NCBI GenBank assembly: GCA_000469685.2 | Contig: LS997564.1 | Span: forward strand, 5,978,591-6,042,590 | Reading direction: 5' to 3' | Source: Haemonchus contortus | Lineage: Eukaryota > Nematoda > Chromadorea > Rhabditida > Trichostrongylidae | DNA: 64,000 bases | Shown here: positions 11,800 through 23,794 of the stretch, one piece after another | Position numbering within the stretch: position 1 is the stretch's first letter | Layout: every line of letters starts with the position of its first letter | The notes under the pieces: generated by a model | Database searches by the model: none | What the model was told of the DNA's origin: nothing | Seen by the model: only the letters and a program-made list of their open reading frames with translations | Program-made: the position numbers and the translations under genes

Positions 11800-12690
11800 C
11801 GATTGTAAGTGTCTGTTGGTTGTTTGTGTGTGTATGCGCGTGTGTTTGTCGGATCGGAAATTTATAACTCCCGTCACATTGTAGCTGAAGCATTCAAATT
11901 TGAAAGAGAGATAGTCGGCACGATGGGAACACTGATGGTGGGTAATAGGAAGTGACAACAATGAACGGAAACTGATAAGAAGCTTTAGAAGGCAAAAGTC
12001 ACAGGATCTGTAACTTCCTTCGTGTTGATGGTGAAGCCTTAGCATTTCGGCAGGTGGTGTAGAATGCGATGGGACCGCTTATGATTGGTGGCAGGGAATG
12101 ATGACAAGTGATAGTGACTGATAAGAAGCCACACGAGGTGAGAGCCACTTGGTCTATAACGCCCTTCATGATAACGGTGAAGCTTTGGCAATTTGGTAGG
12201 TGGTGTGGGATGGAAAAGGACTGTAAACGATTGGTGCCAAGAACTGATATCACGTGATAAGTGCTGATAAAAAGCCATAGAAGACGAGAGCCACTAGATC
12301 TGCAACGAACTTTCTGTGAATAATGGAATCGTGGAATTTTAATAGGTGGTGTAAGACGTGACAAGGTCGTAGGTACTCGATGGCGGGCGCTGGTAACTGC
12401 TGATACCGACTGATAATGGGTTGTCAAGTCCGAAACGCCAAGTTCTTCGTGTTAATAACGGAGCATGGGCGCTTCGGCGGTGATGGGATCGAGAACAGTT
12501 GGCACTATGCCAGAAGCTGATGAAACTGATGAGGCTTAAAAAAATAATCGAAAGGGTAGAGCCACTATAATAATGGCATTAACGGCGGAGCCGCGACAGT
12601 TTAGCTTGCGAAGTATGGTGGGATCGTAGACGGCCAACGATAGAAACTGGTAACAGCTGATAGCGACTGATAAGGGCACTTACCAACTGA
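11800..12690. repeat. GT-rich leader followed by ~125-150-bp diverged minisatellite
   Basis: After a leader with TAAGTGTCTGTTGG and GTGTGTGT (11806-11850) come five or six imperfect tandem units. Each has GATGGTGAAGC-TT-GCATTT, GGTGGTGT, GATGGGA/GATGG, GATTGGTG, AACTGATA and AAGCC-AGAGCCACT. Units start near 11930, 12020, 12165, 12320, 12455 and 12590. The same leader and unit family recur at 26.1-26.8 and 37.5-38.2 kb. The three - strand open frames across it are repeat artefacts. Confidence 0.65.
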
Positions 12691-13126
12691 ATTAAACTCC
12701 TGTAACATTTACGATGTGTTTGATATTACGACCATCAGATTACGACCGCTACCTAGCAATGTTTGTAACTCGGTGGAAAATCAAGGTTACTTTTTGTTTC
12801 GATATCATTCACGACAAAGCTCATCCGACCGCCAATAATTCGGGTTCTCAACCAATGACGTATTCGAGGAGAAAAGAAGGTCCAGCGATAACGATATTTG
12901 ATAATGGTGTTTTTATCACTCGAGAAAATTTGTGAGTACTAATCGATTCTTTGGTTGCCTATCAGTTGAACCTTTGATGCGCCATATTTTTTTAAGATGA
13001 AGAGCAACCGATTGACACCTTTAGCCGTAAGCGTAAGCATCAGCACATCCTAAAACCACCGGCTGACACGGAATATGCGGTAATCTCAAAGTCCACAAAA
13101 GGAATGAACTGTAAGGCTCCATTTGT

Positions 13127-14517
13127 GGTGAAAATGTAGTTGGGGGGGGGGGGGGAGGCGCCAACCTCCGCGTCCTCAAATGCCGATGTGTCAGTTCAGG
13201 TCAAAAAAGCCGTGCACCAAGCATACGCGCTTTGGCCTGTAACAACACGTCAGCATTTTGATACACTTACTCAATATTGATAGTCGGATTAATTCTCATC
13301 TGAATGCAACTCGCGCTTATGGCTGATCGACCACTGTCGCTTTGACGCTTCACCTTGATAAACGCGTGGCCGGCGCTTGCATCTAAGTCAAAGGAGGAGT
13401 TCGATGAATGGTGGCGGATTGTGGATTGCTGTGGAAAACCCGATCGTACCCGAACTGTTGGAATCCTTGTAAGCTGACGAAGCAAGGGAAGAAGGGGGAG
13501 AAATGCGTTCGCTGCAAGTTTAAATGTTGCAGCCGGCCATGCCGTCAACCAGGGGTTCCTCACAAGTTCGGATACTTGAAGGAGACCTTTTTCGAAAGAA
13601 TGCATGGCGACAGCAAGAAGATGTCCCTGGCGAGGTAACTTCGCCTACGATCTACTTGTGAAGGAGATGGCGCGAACGTTCGAGGTAAACGAGAGGAGTG
13701 TCATTCAGTGGACGCAGTGTTTTCGTGACGTGCTGGCTGATCATTACACCAACAACGTGAAAAAATAGGAGATCCCAGTACAGTGGTGCAGGTAGATGAG
13801 ACTTGTATCGTTCGACGGGAGTATAATGTGAGTCGCATCGTCCGCAAGACTGGCTCGTCGGAGGTATCCAGGATGGGACGAAACTAGTGTTTGTAGGGAT
13901 CACGGTCAAATGAAAAGGTTATAACAACCTGACCAGCACGGGTTACCAGCACGAAACGGTCAACCACTGCAAAAACTTTGCGAACTCCACGACAGGAGCG
14001 CATACACAGCGCATAGGAAACTTCTGGGGTCATTTAAAAGGGAAAATCCGATCGTGCCATGGGCAGAAAGGGGATTTATTGGACGACCATCTCTCTGAAG
14101 TCCCATGGAAGTGGCAGTTCAATAGCGAAGAGTTTCTGTACGAACTGTGAAAGCTATTCGCCGCCAAGTATTCTGTTTCTTGAAAATATTCATGTGAGTT
14201 GAATTGCATTGAGGTCTATTATTTTTCAATTTACTTATAGCTGGAAAAATGTAAACTACCCCTTCCTATGCTTTAGGAATATAGGAGTACCGGCGTGGAC
14301 GAGATTCTAACGTTATGAAAGGAATAAAAAAATTAACAATGAAATACAATAAAGTAGAGCTGGTTTGAGTTGTTAATGTTGATATAATACAGCGTAACAC
14401 TTTCAAAATAGCCGTCGACTAACTGGTAAGAACCTGTGGACTGACCTGAGGTGACACGTCAACAGTAAGACGTGGAAAGTGTTCCCCCCCCCCCCCTCCC
14501 CCAATCACATTTTCACC
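13127..14517 (+). mobile_element. Merlin (IS1016-like) DNA transposon
   Basis: The 1391-bp element has inverted ends: GGTGAAAATGTAGTTGGGG at the left and, inverted, GGTGAAAATGTGATTGGGGG at the right. Each end contains a long G (or C) tract, at 13141-13155 and 14483-14502, and a further matching stretch inside (TGTCAGTTCAGGTC against TGTCACCTCAGGTC). The internal coding region is an ISXO2/Merlin-type transposase. I could not define a clear 8-9 bp target duplication. Confidence 0.82.
13408..14150 (+). pseudogene. Merlin transposase, frameshifted
   Basis: The N-terminal part has a Cys-rich zinc-ribbon-like stretch (NCWNPC then CVRCKFKC), then HKFGYLKETFFERM, then an HTH-like part (FEVNERSVIQWTQCFRD, about 13680-13730). 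After a stop and frameshifts come VQVDETCI-RREYNV (about 13785-13830, first catalytic Asp), GYQHETVNHCKNF and GAHTQRIGNFWGHLKGKIR (to about 14050). In active ISXO2/Merlin enzymes the last motif has Glu where this copy has Gly, so the third catalytic residue is lost. At least three frame shifts make it inactive. Confidence 0.78.
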
Positions 14518-15577
14518 TTCATTTATTATGATCATGTACTAATTTTGGTTGTTCAGCTTTGGATTTATAATGTAGGTAGCGCTACCAATACCCTTCCAGC
14601 AACCGCGTTCTCTTAGGCTATTATTTTCATTCAATGTCTAAATCTTCGCTTCCTACGCCTAGACATTTTCCAATGAGTGCCAAATGGTATGGGAGGGCTA
14701 CCACGCCGTTCGAAAGCATATGCCTAGTTTCTTCCGGTCTCACCGAGTTATGTTTCGTCGCAGGATGATCACTGCAGTTGGTACTCTTCTCCTTGTTGTG
14801 TACAGTCTCCATCCTTTCCAACTGGACAAATATTATTCGCATGGTCGTAGAGCCTATTACTGATCAGTTGTCGTTTAATACCGTGTTATGTTTACAAGGT
14901 AACAACATTAGTCAAATCTGCTCGTGCAATGCATTGCCGAATCTCTATGCCGACTTTGCCATATATTATACCTAGCTGAAACTGCAACATCTTCTCACGA
15001 CTCATCGGAGAATGCCGTCGTGAGCCTCATCTCTATATTGTCTCTCATGAACATGCAACCTCCGATCTTAGATGTTTCTGTCAATCTTTCGCAACTCTTC
15101 CCGCTCCACTTATCCTGCACGTTATCAACTTGCTGTTTTGTGGACGTTATGGATTAGTGCAAATTTTACGGCTCTGGGATGTGCGTGGAGTGAGATGTAA
15201 TTGGAGCTGTTCTTCTTTTTTCTTATGAATGTTCATCTTCGCTATGTATCTTTTCCCTGTGTATACATATTCCTTTTGATATTGATCTCCGTGTTGAGAT
15301 AAGAAAGCCAGCCATCGTGCGGAACCTCTTTCGTGAGCTTAATATGATAGACTGCCAGTTGAGACTATTAAGTAATACGTATATCTGCATTGATATAATT
15401 ATGCAGCAACCATCCATGCAACGACAGTGCAGAACATGCATGCTGTCTATAATATAATTCGCATTGCTATCCTGCTCATAAAGCAATAAGGCATATAGCT
15501 AGGACCGGTGTTAGTCGCTGAGCCATAGCAGGTCCCCTGCTCTGAAAGAAGTATTGTTCGCTCCACTTAATATATTA
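14518..15577. repeat. Duplicated block (pairs with 27826-28330 and 42640-43298/44787-44975)
   Basis: The same sequence appears three times: ACTAATTTTGGTTGTTCAG at 14538, its relatives at 27828 and 42651, and the TATTGTCTCTCAT motif at 15037, 28162 and 42979. No reading frame is conserved among the three copies, so the short frames here are not treated as genes. It ends at the maT-like element. Confidence 0.7.
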
Positions 15578-16858
15578 CCGGGTGCGGCAAAAGTTCTGGC
15601 AATGGTAAATATGTTCGTAAAAACGGTCAAATCGATCGATACATGATACTACTCCAACAGCACTTATGAACAGATATATGGATCACAAAAACAACCTAGA
15701 TCTCGTAATAGCCTCCTTTTGGGCGGATACAGGCCAAAATTCTCCTAGGAAATGCGCCGACGGCGGCACGGAGATAGTCTTCGTCAAAATCCTCCCATGC
15801 TTCAACGAAGGTTGCACGTAAAGCATCCAAACTTATTGCTTAGTAGAGCAGGCCTTCATCTTAAGAACTGACCACACAGAATAGTCCAATGGATCTGGGC
15901 CTGGACTGTTTGGGGGCCAATCGTCCGACGAGGTGAAGTCTGGGAGGTGCGTTGCGCACCAGTCCTGTACCACTTTGGAGCTGTGTGCTGGAGCTGATTT
16001 TTGTTGATAAATCCATGTCCGGTTGCCATAATGGGATTTTGCCCAGTAGACTATCTCCTTCTCAAACACACTTTTGAGTAGGTCTTGCTATCCTTCTTGA
16101 CTCCTTTCTCCAAGAAAATCAGGGACATCTTGCCGTCCGATGTGATTGCCCCAACAACCATCAACGACTTGTGGTGTACAGATCGCTGAGCAATCCCTTC
16201 ATGTCAGCTGGCTTCTGCAGGGCTTCCCGCTATCAACTCATCGTTTTGGGTGTTCAGGCATCCGTCGGTGGAAAGGATGTTGCTGTACCGTGCCTGCCAA
16301 AATCGCTTTGAAAGCTCCTTACCTCTTTCTAGCCTAGTTTTCTTCACACGCTCAGTCAGCATGTGAGCTTTTCTGATCTTATAGGAGCGAAGTCGAAAGT
16401 GGCTGGTGACAATCCTTCCAACAGATCGAGCAGAAATACCCACCTCAAATTTTCCATTTTCTTCTCGGACCTACGAGGGTGGTGACGGATTTTCTCTCGA
16501 ATGACTTTTACGATCTCCTTTGTCGTTGCACTCTTCAGTCATTAACTTTTGGGCTGTCCTCCATAGTTCCTGTCGTCTTGTACCTGTTAATGTTGTTGAA
16601 CACGGTTCTCAAGGGAATCTGGAGCTGTTTGAAGATGGTCTTTGCCGTGCATCCACCCAGATGGAGGTGCAGGATGGAGGCTCGTTGGTCTTTGCTTGTC
16701 ACCATTGTGTAATATGGCATATTCAAGGACAGCCCACTCATGGAATGTATAGAAGAGGACTTGCAGTAAATAATGGCACAGATCCTGTCGAGATCGAGGG
16801 CCTCATTTTTCTATAAAGAACCTGAAATGGCCTTTGCCAGAACTTTGGCCGCACCCTG
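15578..16858 (-). mobile_element. maT-like DDxD transposon (copy A)
   Basis: The 1281-bp element lies between TA at 15576-15577 and 16859-16860. The ends read CCGGGTGCGGCAAAAGTTCT at the left and, inverted, CAGGGTGCGGCCAAAGTTCT at the right. The transposase runs on - from about 16741 to 15696: HTH part (KDQRASILHLHLGG), then RFWQARYSNILSTDG around the first-Asp region, SAPAHSSKVVQDW, WPPNSPGPDPLDYSVWS and, at the end, LRAAVGAFPRRILACIRPKG. It is broken by several stops and the first Asp motif is degraded. The duplicated block at 44.97 kb has the empty site. Confidence 0.85.
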
Positions 16859-18560
16859 TACAAAAGAGGCAATCCTCTATCAGAGCCATAATGTAAACCT
16901 TGTTCACTTCGTACGTAACAACTTCTGCTTCGTGCTGATACAGCATTTCGAAAACGGCTGAAGAGTTTGGTTGTTTCTAACGTTTGTATAAAGGGCGATT
17001 ACATCGAATGATTCCATCACACAATTTTCCTGAAGCCTAAAACGACTCATTTTTCTCTGACGAAAGCATCTGTGGGAGGATACTAAAGGGGTGCGGCCCG
17101 CTTTAAACTTCTAGACATAGCCTAGTTAGCGTTTCGATGCGTATGTAGGCTCACCAGTGATTGCGATGGCCAGACGATATACATATCAAAGCATTCATCC
17201 ACATCGACGGGCCTGGTAAGAATCAAGAATCAAGCGCCATCCATTCAGAGGTAGGCCCGGTTGGCTTAGACGGACGTGTATCGATCAGGGATCGATCTTC
17301 GAACAGCATGTGTCATAACGTAGCGCTTACAAGTAAACCACATCCGCCCGACCATAATTATATTGTCTGCTTCTTCTCCCATCCTTATAGGAATCGCACC
17401 TACGGCTGCTTAAAAAAGTTCATTGGTCAGCGACTATTTGCGATCGCGACCTGGTCGATCGTGGAGCTTCTCATCTTCGGAAGCAAACTTCAAGAAGCAA
17501 TGCTGTACGTTTCTTTCTCAAGCTTTCTCTCCTCAAGTACGGTTGATATTGCGGCTAGTTGTTCGTTGCAGAAGCGGCCTCGTCTGGGCCTGTGAAGCAC
17601 GACAACGAGGAAACGTGCTTATCCATATTGACTACAACACCACATAAATAAGCAAATAACTGCTCATATCTTGAAGCAGAAGATAGAATGGACAGATGCC
17701 CACAAAGTCACTTCAGCTGCATACCTCAGATTTATTGGAGAACGGGCCTTTAGACGGAGTTTAAAACATAAACTCCGATAGGACAAAAATTTTTGCTAAT
17801 GGCATAAGAAGACATATCTCCATAAATATTCGATTACATGCAGAATATTGAAGTTCAAAAAACTGTGGAAACTCAGTTGCAAACCCATTAATATGTTTCA
17901 TTGCCTATCTTTGATTGTAGGTTGTAAGCTACTGCGAAAACTTCAGTTTTGTCAACGGCATTGGAGCCTAACCAATTGAGAGATGAATTTTTCTAGAGTT
18001 GTCAGAATGCTTCAAAGTCACTATAAAGTCTCGTACGGGTAAGAAAGATTATTATCCCAAAAAAGTGTAAAGCCTAAAAATAATCAGACAATGTTGATTA
18101 CTGCCGTTGCGTCAATTTTTCTCTTTGAACAAAACTTTGTACTTCACTGAACTATTCTGGCAGTAATGGTTCTAGATTTTTTATGCTTTGTACGTATGCC
18201 CTACATACAAGCACGGGAAAGAATGACGTCAAGAGAACAGCTCAATAATATGGCCCTCTTTTCCCCTCTGCTGCAATCCCTTCCCAGACTAGACATCACT
18301 ACGACTCTTCTGACCCCCAACGAATCCCTTCATCCTTTTGCTCGTTTGTCTAGCTGATTATTTTCACATTTGACGACTTTGATGACGAAAAAGAGGGAAG
18401 GAGAGGTGAAATTATGACCGATCCTCAGCTCAAAATTTTAATACCCAAAATGACAACTCTGGGAAATATCACAAAGTCAGTAGTGCCCAACGCTCTGGTA
18501 ATCAAACAGCTTCTATGTCTCATAGGACTCTGAAACCATCTAGAGTTACCAGTTATTTTT
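16859..18560. repeat. Duplicated block (pairs with 28.8-29.5/30.96-31.2 and 44.97-47.05 kb)
   Basis: It matches the 45.0-45.2 kb sequence (AGAGCCATAATGTAAACC and AAAACGGCTGAAGAGTTTGG), the 28.8 and 45.37 kb sequence (CTTCAAGAAGCAATGCTGTACG) and the 46.7 kb sequence (CATCCTTTTGCTCGT). A 144-codon + frame (17161-17595) is not kept open in the paralogous copies, so I do not call it a gene. Confidence 0.65.
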
Positions 18561-20940
18561 GATTTTGTTGTTCAGTATTTCTCTATACGGTCAGCATGAA
18601 CTTTTAAAAAATCGAAAAAAGTACAACTGCTTGGAAAATTACCTCTTGCTTTTACTATGGGTGTCCACCATTTAGCAGTATTCCTGCTCGTAGGCTTTCC
18701 AGGTCGTCGACACTATAAGTGACAACTAGTGAACAGTGACATCCGCTCTACCTGAAAACAGAAATTCAAACTACGGCAAAACATTACTAACAAAACAACA
18801 ATATAAGTCGAACTGAACTTTCTGCAGAACCTTCGATATTTGGAGTTTTCGAGAGGTCAACCTCTTTCGAACTCTACGCTCCAACATTTTGACTTTCAAC
18901 GAAATCTGGAGGTTCCTGGGAGCTTTTTGATTTTTCAATCATTCATGTAGGCTAGAATTCAGTCAAAAGTCGAAAATATGCATATCTGATGAGGATTCTA
19001 TCCTATTAAACTTTCTCCTCCTATCCGAAAAAATCACCATAGCAAGTAAGACGCGATGGTTAAACAGATTCACAAAGAGATTTGCCTCTAGGGTTTCAGT
19101 CGCATTGACCCTCAGTTCACCTGTCTTATATACCTTCAGAATAAAATTTGATTTGAAAATGGATTCGAGTGTGTAGCGCATTTCAAATAAGTCAATGAAC
19201 TCTGTCGACTTAGTCTCCAACTCTTCTACTACTCTACCCTCGGCATAATAGTTTGCGATAATGATGTATTTGAGCCGTAAGGGGTTTACAAATGGAACAC
19301 TACAACGAATCAATGAGCTGACGTTTATTTTATTTTCAGTTTAACTCTAACATTCTACTTATGAGCCTTTATACTTATCTGAGGAAATACGCCTGGAAAT
19401 CACTGCAAGTTCTAGTGTTGCCGAAAATTTTGCTGAATTGTACGAGATGAACCGATTTCTGCAGATGTTGGCTAGAATCATGTGCTTCCGTCCGGGATGC
19501 ACCAGCTCCAAGATACAGCTTTAAAATTTTCATGATCCTTTCCTATACTTCTCTGTCAAACGGAAAACAGTATAAACGAGAGCTTTGCAAGTATAATCTC
19601 GAAACCGACTCAAGATTAAAAACCCGATTCTGAGCATATTTGTGACGGACATTTGTTAAAAATATCTATTTAGGAAAAAGCTATGTCACAAGGGTACTAC
19701 AAAACTATTTATGGTAATTTTGATGGCGCTTCAAATTAAAGATCGAACATTGAAAAATGTTTCTCCCCCATATAATTATTATACATACAATCAATTCTAT
19801 TTACAGAGGAGATTATTGTAGGTGATCCCAGTGAAAACAGCGGCAGGTGGCTATTTAATGCATGCATATTCTCATATAACGCTACGTTTTTACTTCAACC
19901 ATTCCTGGTGAAAGAATATTGCTGGTTCGTTTCTACCACAGATTTATTTTCGTCTTGGGAAACCCAAATAGGATTCTTTCCACAGTAGGACTAATTCAAT
20001 AAAGACTCAGAATGGAGCCTTGTTTTCCATAAAAGGGAGAAGTAACGATATTGTTCATAAAAAGGAGAAGTAAAAAGAAGTCCTGGTCATACTTGCTTAT
20101 GCCCATGCACTTAACACCTATTCAAAATTGTAGTGTCGTTCAAAATTTGCAAAAAGTGGGAGAGATGAGAAGAGGCGTTAGGTTGGCAGCACTTGGTCGT
20201 TGTCAGAATGGAGAGAATGGCATTCCGGTATGTCTATATAGTATTCAAATAGCTCTTCCCACTCTCGTATCTTTGTCGAAAATTTAAAACCAGAGCCCAT
20301 ATTTCTCGGAGAAGTTCCATTTGGAAGTCGTCTCTTGCGAATCGCGCCTGACTCTTTCATTCGATTCTATCTGGAACTTCAATGATAGACTCTGAATATC
20401 AGTAGATCAGAAAGCCGAAAGCTAAAATGTTCAAAAACGGACTAGTAGGGAGCATAATGGCTACTCAGTACTGGAAATTATTCGCTCCAAGGTAGCAATC
20501 AGTAGAATGCAGCTAGACTACTACTTCATTATCATGACGTCGTTCAAAGGCAGCGTCCGTAAAACCCTGTATAGTTATGCCTGCATGGGTCTCCACCGTA
20601 ATAGTATGTTCGGAACTGTTTGACCAATCATACACCATCTTGGTCCTTATTTATGCGACCATTGGCTGGGAACCCTTTGCTGAGTTTTCAAGAGCATTAC
20701 ACTTGAAAGCACAGTTCACGATGAAAATGGTTTCGGAGATACCCTTAAGATGAATCTGTAGTCTCGGGAATGCCATATGTGAATCTGTCAGATCGAAAAA
20801 CGGCCTAGATAGCGTGCAACGAGGACTTTGGAAACGTACCCTCTGTATGCCACAGCCAGGGGGGGACGAGTTTCAGCGGCGTAGTAGAGGTTGCGATAGT
20901 AGAAGAAAATTCGAGGCAAAACCAGCTCTAAGCAAAAGCA
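18561..20940. other. 2.4-kb block unique to the first duplication unit
   Basis: In the other two units the flanking sequences (TTTTTGATTTTGTTG before, GGCAGCTCGTCTGAATGCCCC after) are only about 0.1-0.2 kb apart, so this is an insertion here or a loss there. I find no terminal repeats. It holds one notable - strand frame (separate entry) and otherwise nothing assignable. Confidence 0.5.
18963..19313 (-). other. Possible NTR-like exon or relic
   Basis: A 116-codon frame on - reads from a TTG. Its part ANYYAEGRVV followed by FEMRYTLESIFKSN resembles exon 2 of the cluster genes, where a V-A-x-G strand is followed by an acidic loop and an IEHIKMYK-like strand. The further part (TGELRVNATETLEANLF) could match the start of an exon 3. 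It has no Cys, no obvious acceptor and no neighbouring exon 1 or 4 that I can find. A donor-like ATGGTGATT lies after codon 90 or so. It may be a remnant of a more distant NTR paralogue, or chance. Confidence 0.25.
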
Positions 20941-21340
20941 TCTAATTGGCAGCTCGTCTGAATGCCCCTTCCACAGCAATTATTTCGTCATACTCTCGTA
21001 CAACCCCCTTTTTTGCTACTTTCTTTTGGAAGTTTTCTTCCTCAGATTCGTCGGTTTTTCACGCTTCTTCTCCGCCTTTGCACTGTCCTGTACCATCACT
21101 TCAACTATTTCATTCATAAGTATCTCAATGTTATCGCGAACTTTGACCCGAATTTTCAACCTAGGGGCATCCGAAAACTGCTTCAATTTTCAAAACGCAA
21201 GTGAGGTTATAAAGAAGGCTTCAGAGTAGTGGTATTGAGCTGGAATGTTCATCTAATCACCCTTTATACTCATCGAACGGAAAGATTTTACATTTTTTTC
21301 CGACAATTTCTTGCTGACTTTAATTTTTCCGAGAACTCTT

Positions 21341-21348
21341 ATTTGCAG
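21341..21348 (+). promoter_or_regulatory. Splice acceptor before T2A ATG (likely spliced-leader site)
   Basis: ATTTGCAG lies 15 bases before the T2A start codon. The same layout occurs in T2B (TTTTTGCAG, ending 31710) and T2C (TTTTGCAG, ending 47618). In T1 and T3 an AG acceptor lies just two bases before ATG. No upstream donor or 5' exon is recognisable, which fits trans-splicing, as is usual in nematodes. Confidence 0.55.
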
Positions 21349-21363
21349 AACGCTCGTTGAGAT

Positions 21364-23649
21364 ATGAAGTATTTGCTGCTTTTCATGGCCTGTGTGATTT
21401 CTTCTAAAGCCTGCTCATGCCTTCCTTTCTCATCACTCGAGGAAGAATTTTGTTTTTCTGAATGGGGTGAGAATATTGCCGAAAACCGGTCACATTTTCG
21501 ACGGCGTGTAGTTTTGTGAAAGTGAACTTTGCAGGTTTACTCACTCAATACGTTACATTGCTATGCAGAGCGTATTGGGAAAAAACAATCTTCATTGTCA
21601 TATAATTGCCATTTTTAGTATCCCACGTGAGAGCGACAGGAAGGGTCAGGCAAAACTCTACTGGTTTCCGGCCCTACTATATCTATGGCATTGAACATAT
21701 CAAAATGTACAAGGTGAGCTTGAGATACTCCTATACCAACCACTTCAAGATGGTCAATTGTCAGCCCTTTCACACCACAGACTTTCACTGTTGTTTTCAA
21801 ATGAAACGGTGCACTGACTTGATCGTTCAACATCATCCATTCCTTCAGTTGGTATAATTGTAGCACGATTAGAAGTGATTATGAGGTCCTGGGACGACGT
21901 CGATCTTTCATTCTCTTTGTAAATTTCCTGAACAGTGTTGAATTCTGATTTACAGAATCCGTCTAACACTACGAATCTGCCAAACCGAGTCTACACCGCA
22001 ACACAATCGGCAGCATGCGGAATAACACTCAGAAATAATACTGAATACCTCCTCGGAGGTAGGACATTTCGATAATTTTCTTGCTTTTGAACTGCTGACA
22101 GCCCAAATATATTAGCTGATCTCATTCGAAATAACGCAGGCTTTTTTTTGTTATGAGCAGCAAAGGAGACAAGAGATTCAATTTCTAGTTGCAAGTCAAG
22201 AAAACCCCACAGTTATCAGCAACCCTTTTTCAGCGACCGTATAGCATCTGGGCACCGAACCCTTCTTTTCTTGAACAAGTACGAGTAAGATGCTGTTTAG
22301 GTGTACTTTGGTAATCGACCACTCATCCAACGTTTGCCACTGTCCCGTGCCTTCCGTTGACCAAACAGTGAAAATCGAACGCTATTAGGTCAGAGATTAC
22401 GGCAATGGAATCCAGGATTTCATATAGTTCCTTCAAAAAACTGCCGCAAACTTCGAGCTGCATGGGGTTTGGCAGGGCCATGAGTGATAATGATCTATTT
22501 TTGGTTACAAGTTGCCATCTCGATATAATTGTCGAGAGACCGTTGATACACTGCAGCAGTGACGGCCTTTATTTGGAATAGAATAGCCAAAACATAGCTT
22601 TGTAGAAATCCTACAGTCATGATGACTGTCCGCTTGGAGCCACTTGACTCTGCATGAGTCGTTCGTGGCGCCCGCTCATCTTCATCCACCCAAAGTCGAC
22701 GCTTGTGACTTTTGGGCTCCGAGTGTAAACAAACCCATGGGAGAAAAATCTCGCCTCATCACTCGGTGATCAGCTGATTGTGTGTGGATCCAGAACGAAT
22801 ACAGCAATCTGTATCGCATCGACACTTGTCTGACGTGACAGCTATCGAGGGGCGAGAAGTCCGGGCGATCCGGTAACGGAGCTCCCACTATGCCCTAGCT
22901 GTTGAGTTTTAGAACTCGACAGCGCCCTTCCTGCTACTCTTGGGATCCACTGATATTCTTGTAGAACTCAGAAATCATTTTTTTCGTGAACTGTGCCTTT
23001 AAACTGAACAAGGATTAAATTTCCTAAACAAACGCGACTGGATATATGGAAGGGTTCCGAGATACAGAAAATATGATCGTGATTTCATAGGAAATACAGA
23101 AACCACACCAGTTAACATAGACATAGAAATGTTTCAAACTTATTCGGAGGCATAGACTCGTAGCCAATCAGGGTTGCCTTGCACTCTAACGCATCCTCTA
23201 ACTAAATTAAGATGCATACAGGTCTGGGAGAAGGTGTATGTATCAGCTCTACCACAAATGACGAGTAAAGGCATTCCAAGGAGTCCAATCCACTTTTGCG
23301 AACGATTTTAAGGAAGGCAACAGGAGAACATAAAGAAATATCGTCTGGGATGAGTTCTTGCATGCCATTAGGACACCGTACCCAACGAACCCATCCGTAT
23401 TCCACTGCTGGCATTTTGGCGCCCTGATCTTATCATTCATTTTCGTGTCAGGTCCACTCCACCATTCCCATACTGATATTTCCAGTCGGAGTCGGCGATG
23501 CCGGAGAAAAATTCAACTAAAATAGGTCCCTATTTGCAGGTCGAGTAGATGATAATGGCACGCTCTTTAGCAACCTCTGTGGGCTGCATAGAGAATGGAG
23601 AACGGTATCAGCTGCAGATAGAGCGAATCTGTCGAGTTACGCATGCTAA
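21364..23649 (+). CDS. T2A: secreted TIMP/netrin-like (NTR) one-domain protein
   Basis: Exons 21364-21466, 21619-21713, 21956-22058 and 23540-23649, GT-AG, phases 1, 0, 1; 136 residues with no disruption. Residues 1-16 form a signal peptide (MKYLLLFMACVISSKA). The mature chain starts CSCLP with the TIMP-type Cys-x-Cys. Cysteines 17, 19, 30, 87, 114 and 136 keep the three-disulphide N-TIMP pattern, and the chain ends on the last Cys. Exon 2 holds HVRATGRV and IEHIKMYK strands, exon 3 AACGITL-NNTEYLLGG, exon 4 LCGLHREW and VSAADRANL. N-glycosylation sequons occur at N47, N70, N93 and N106. The start is set by an acceptor 15 bases upstream. A polyadenylation signal AATAAA lies at 23729-23734. 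This is the most intact T2 copy and the reference for T2B and T2C. It is secreted; metalloprotease inhibition or host interaction is inferred only. Confidence 0.87.
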
Positions 23650-23794
23650 TGCCATTATTGTTTCGGTGATACATAGCGATTGTTTTCATGATAAGACATT
23701 CTGATATTTGATGGCTTTCACACAAAAGAATAAAGAACTACATCTGTTTGTCAGAATTATTCACCCCGAAGTATGCCAGTATGCCTCCTACATA

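Noticed and set aside
11791..12427. Three overlapping - strand frames of 79-142 codons
   Set aside because: They follow the minisatellite units, with repeated words at each unit; a tandem-repeat artefact.
12000..12690. Regular repeats considered as a CRISPR array
   Set aside because: Units are ~125-150 bp, diverged and contiguous without unique spacers; genome context is eukaryotic.
13141..13155. G run considered as a standalone regulatory quadruplex
   Set aside because: It is one of two symmetric tracts in the Merlin terminal repeats, so its position is explained by the element.
17161..17647. A 144-codon + frame with an overlapping 74-codon frame
   Set aside because: The paralogous sequence at 28.8 and 45.4 kb does not keep the frame open; it is part of the duplicated non-coding block.
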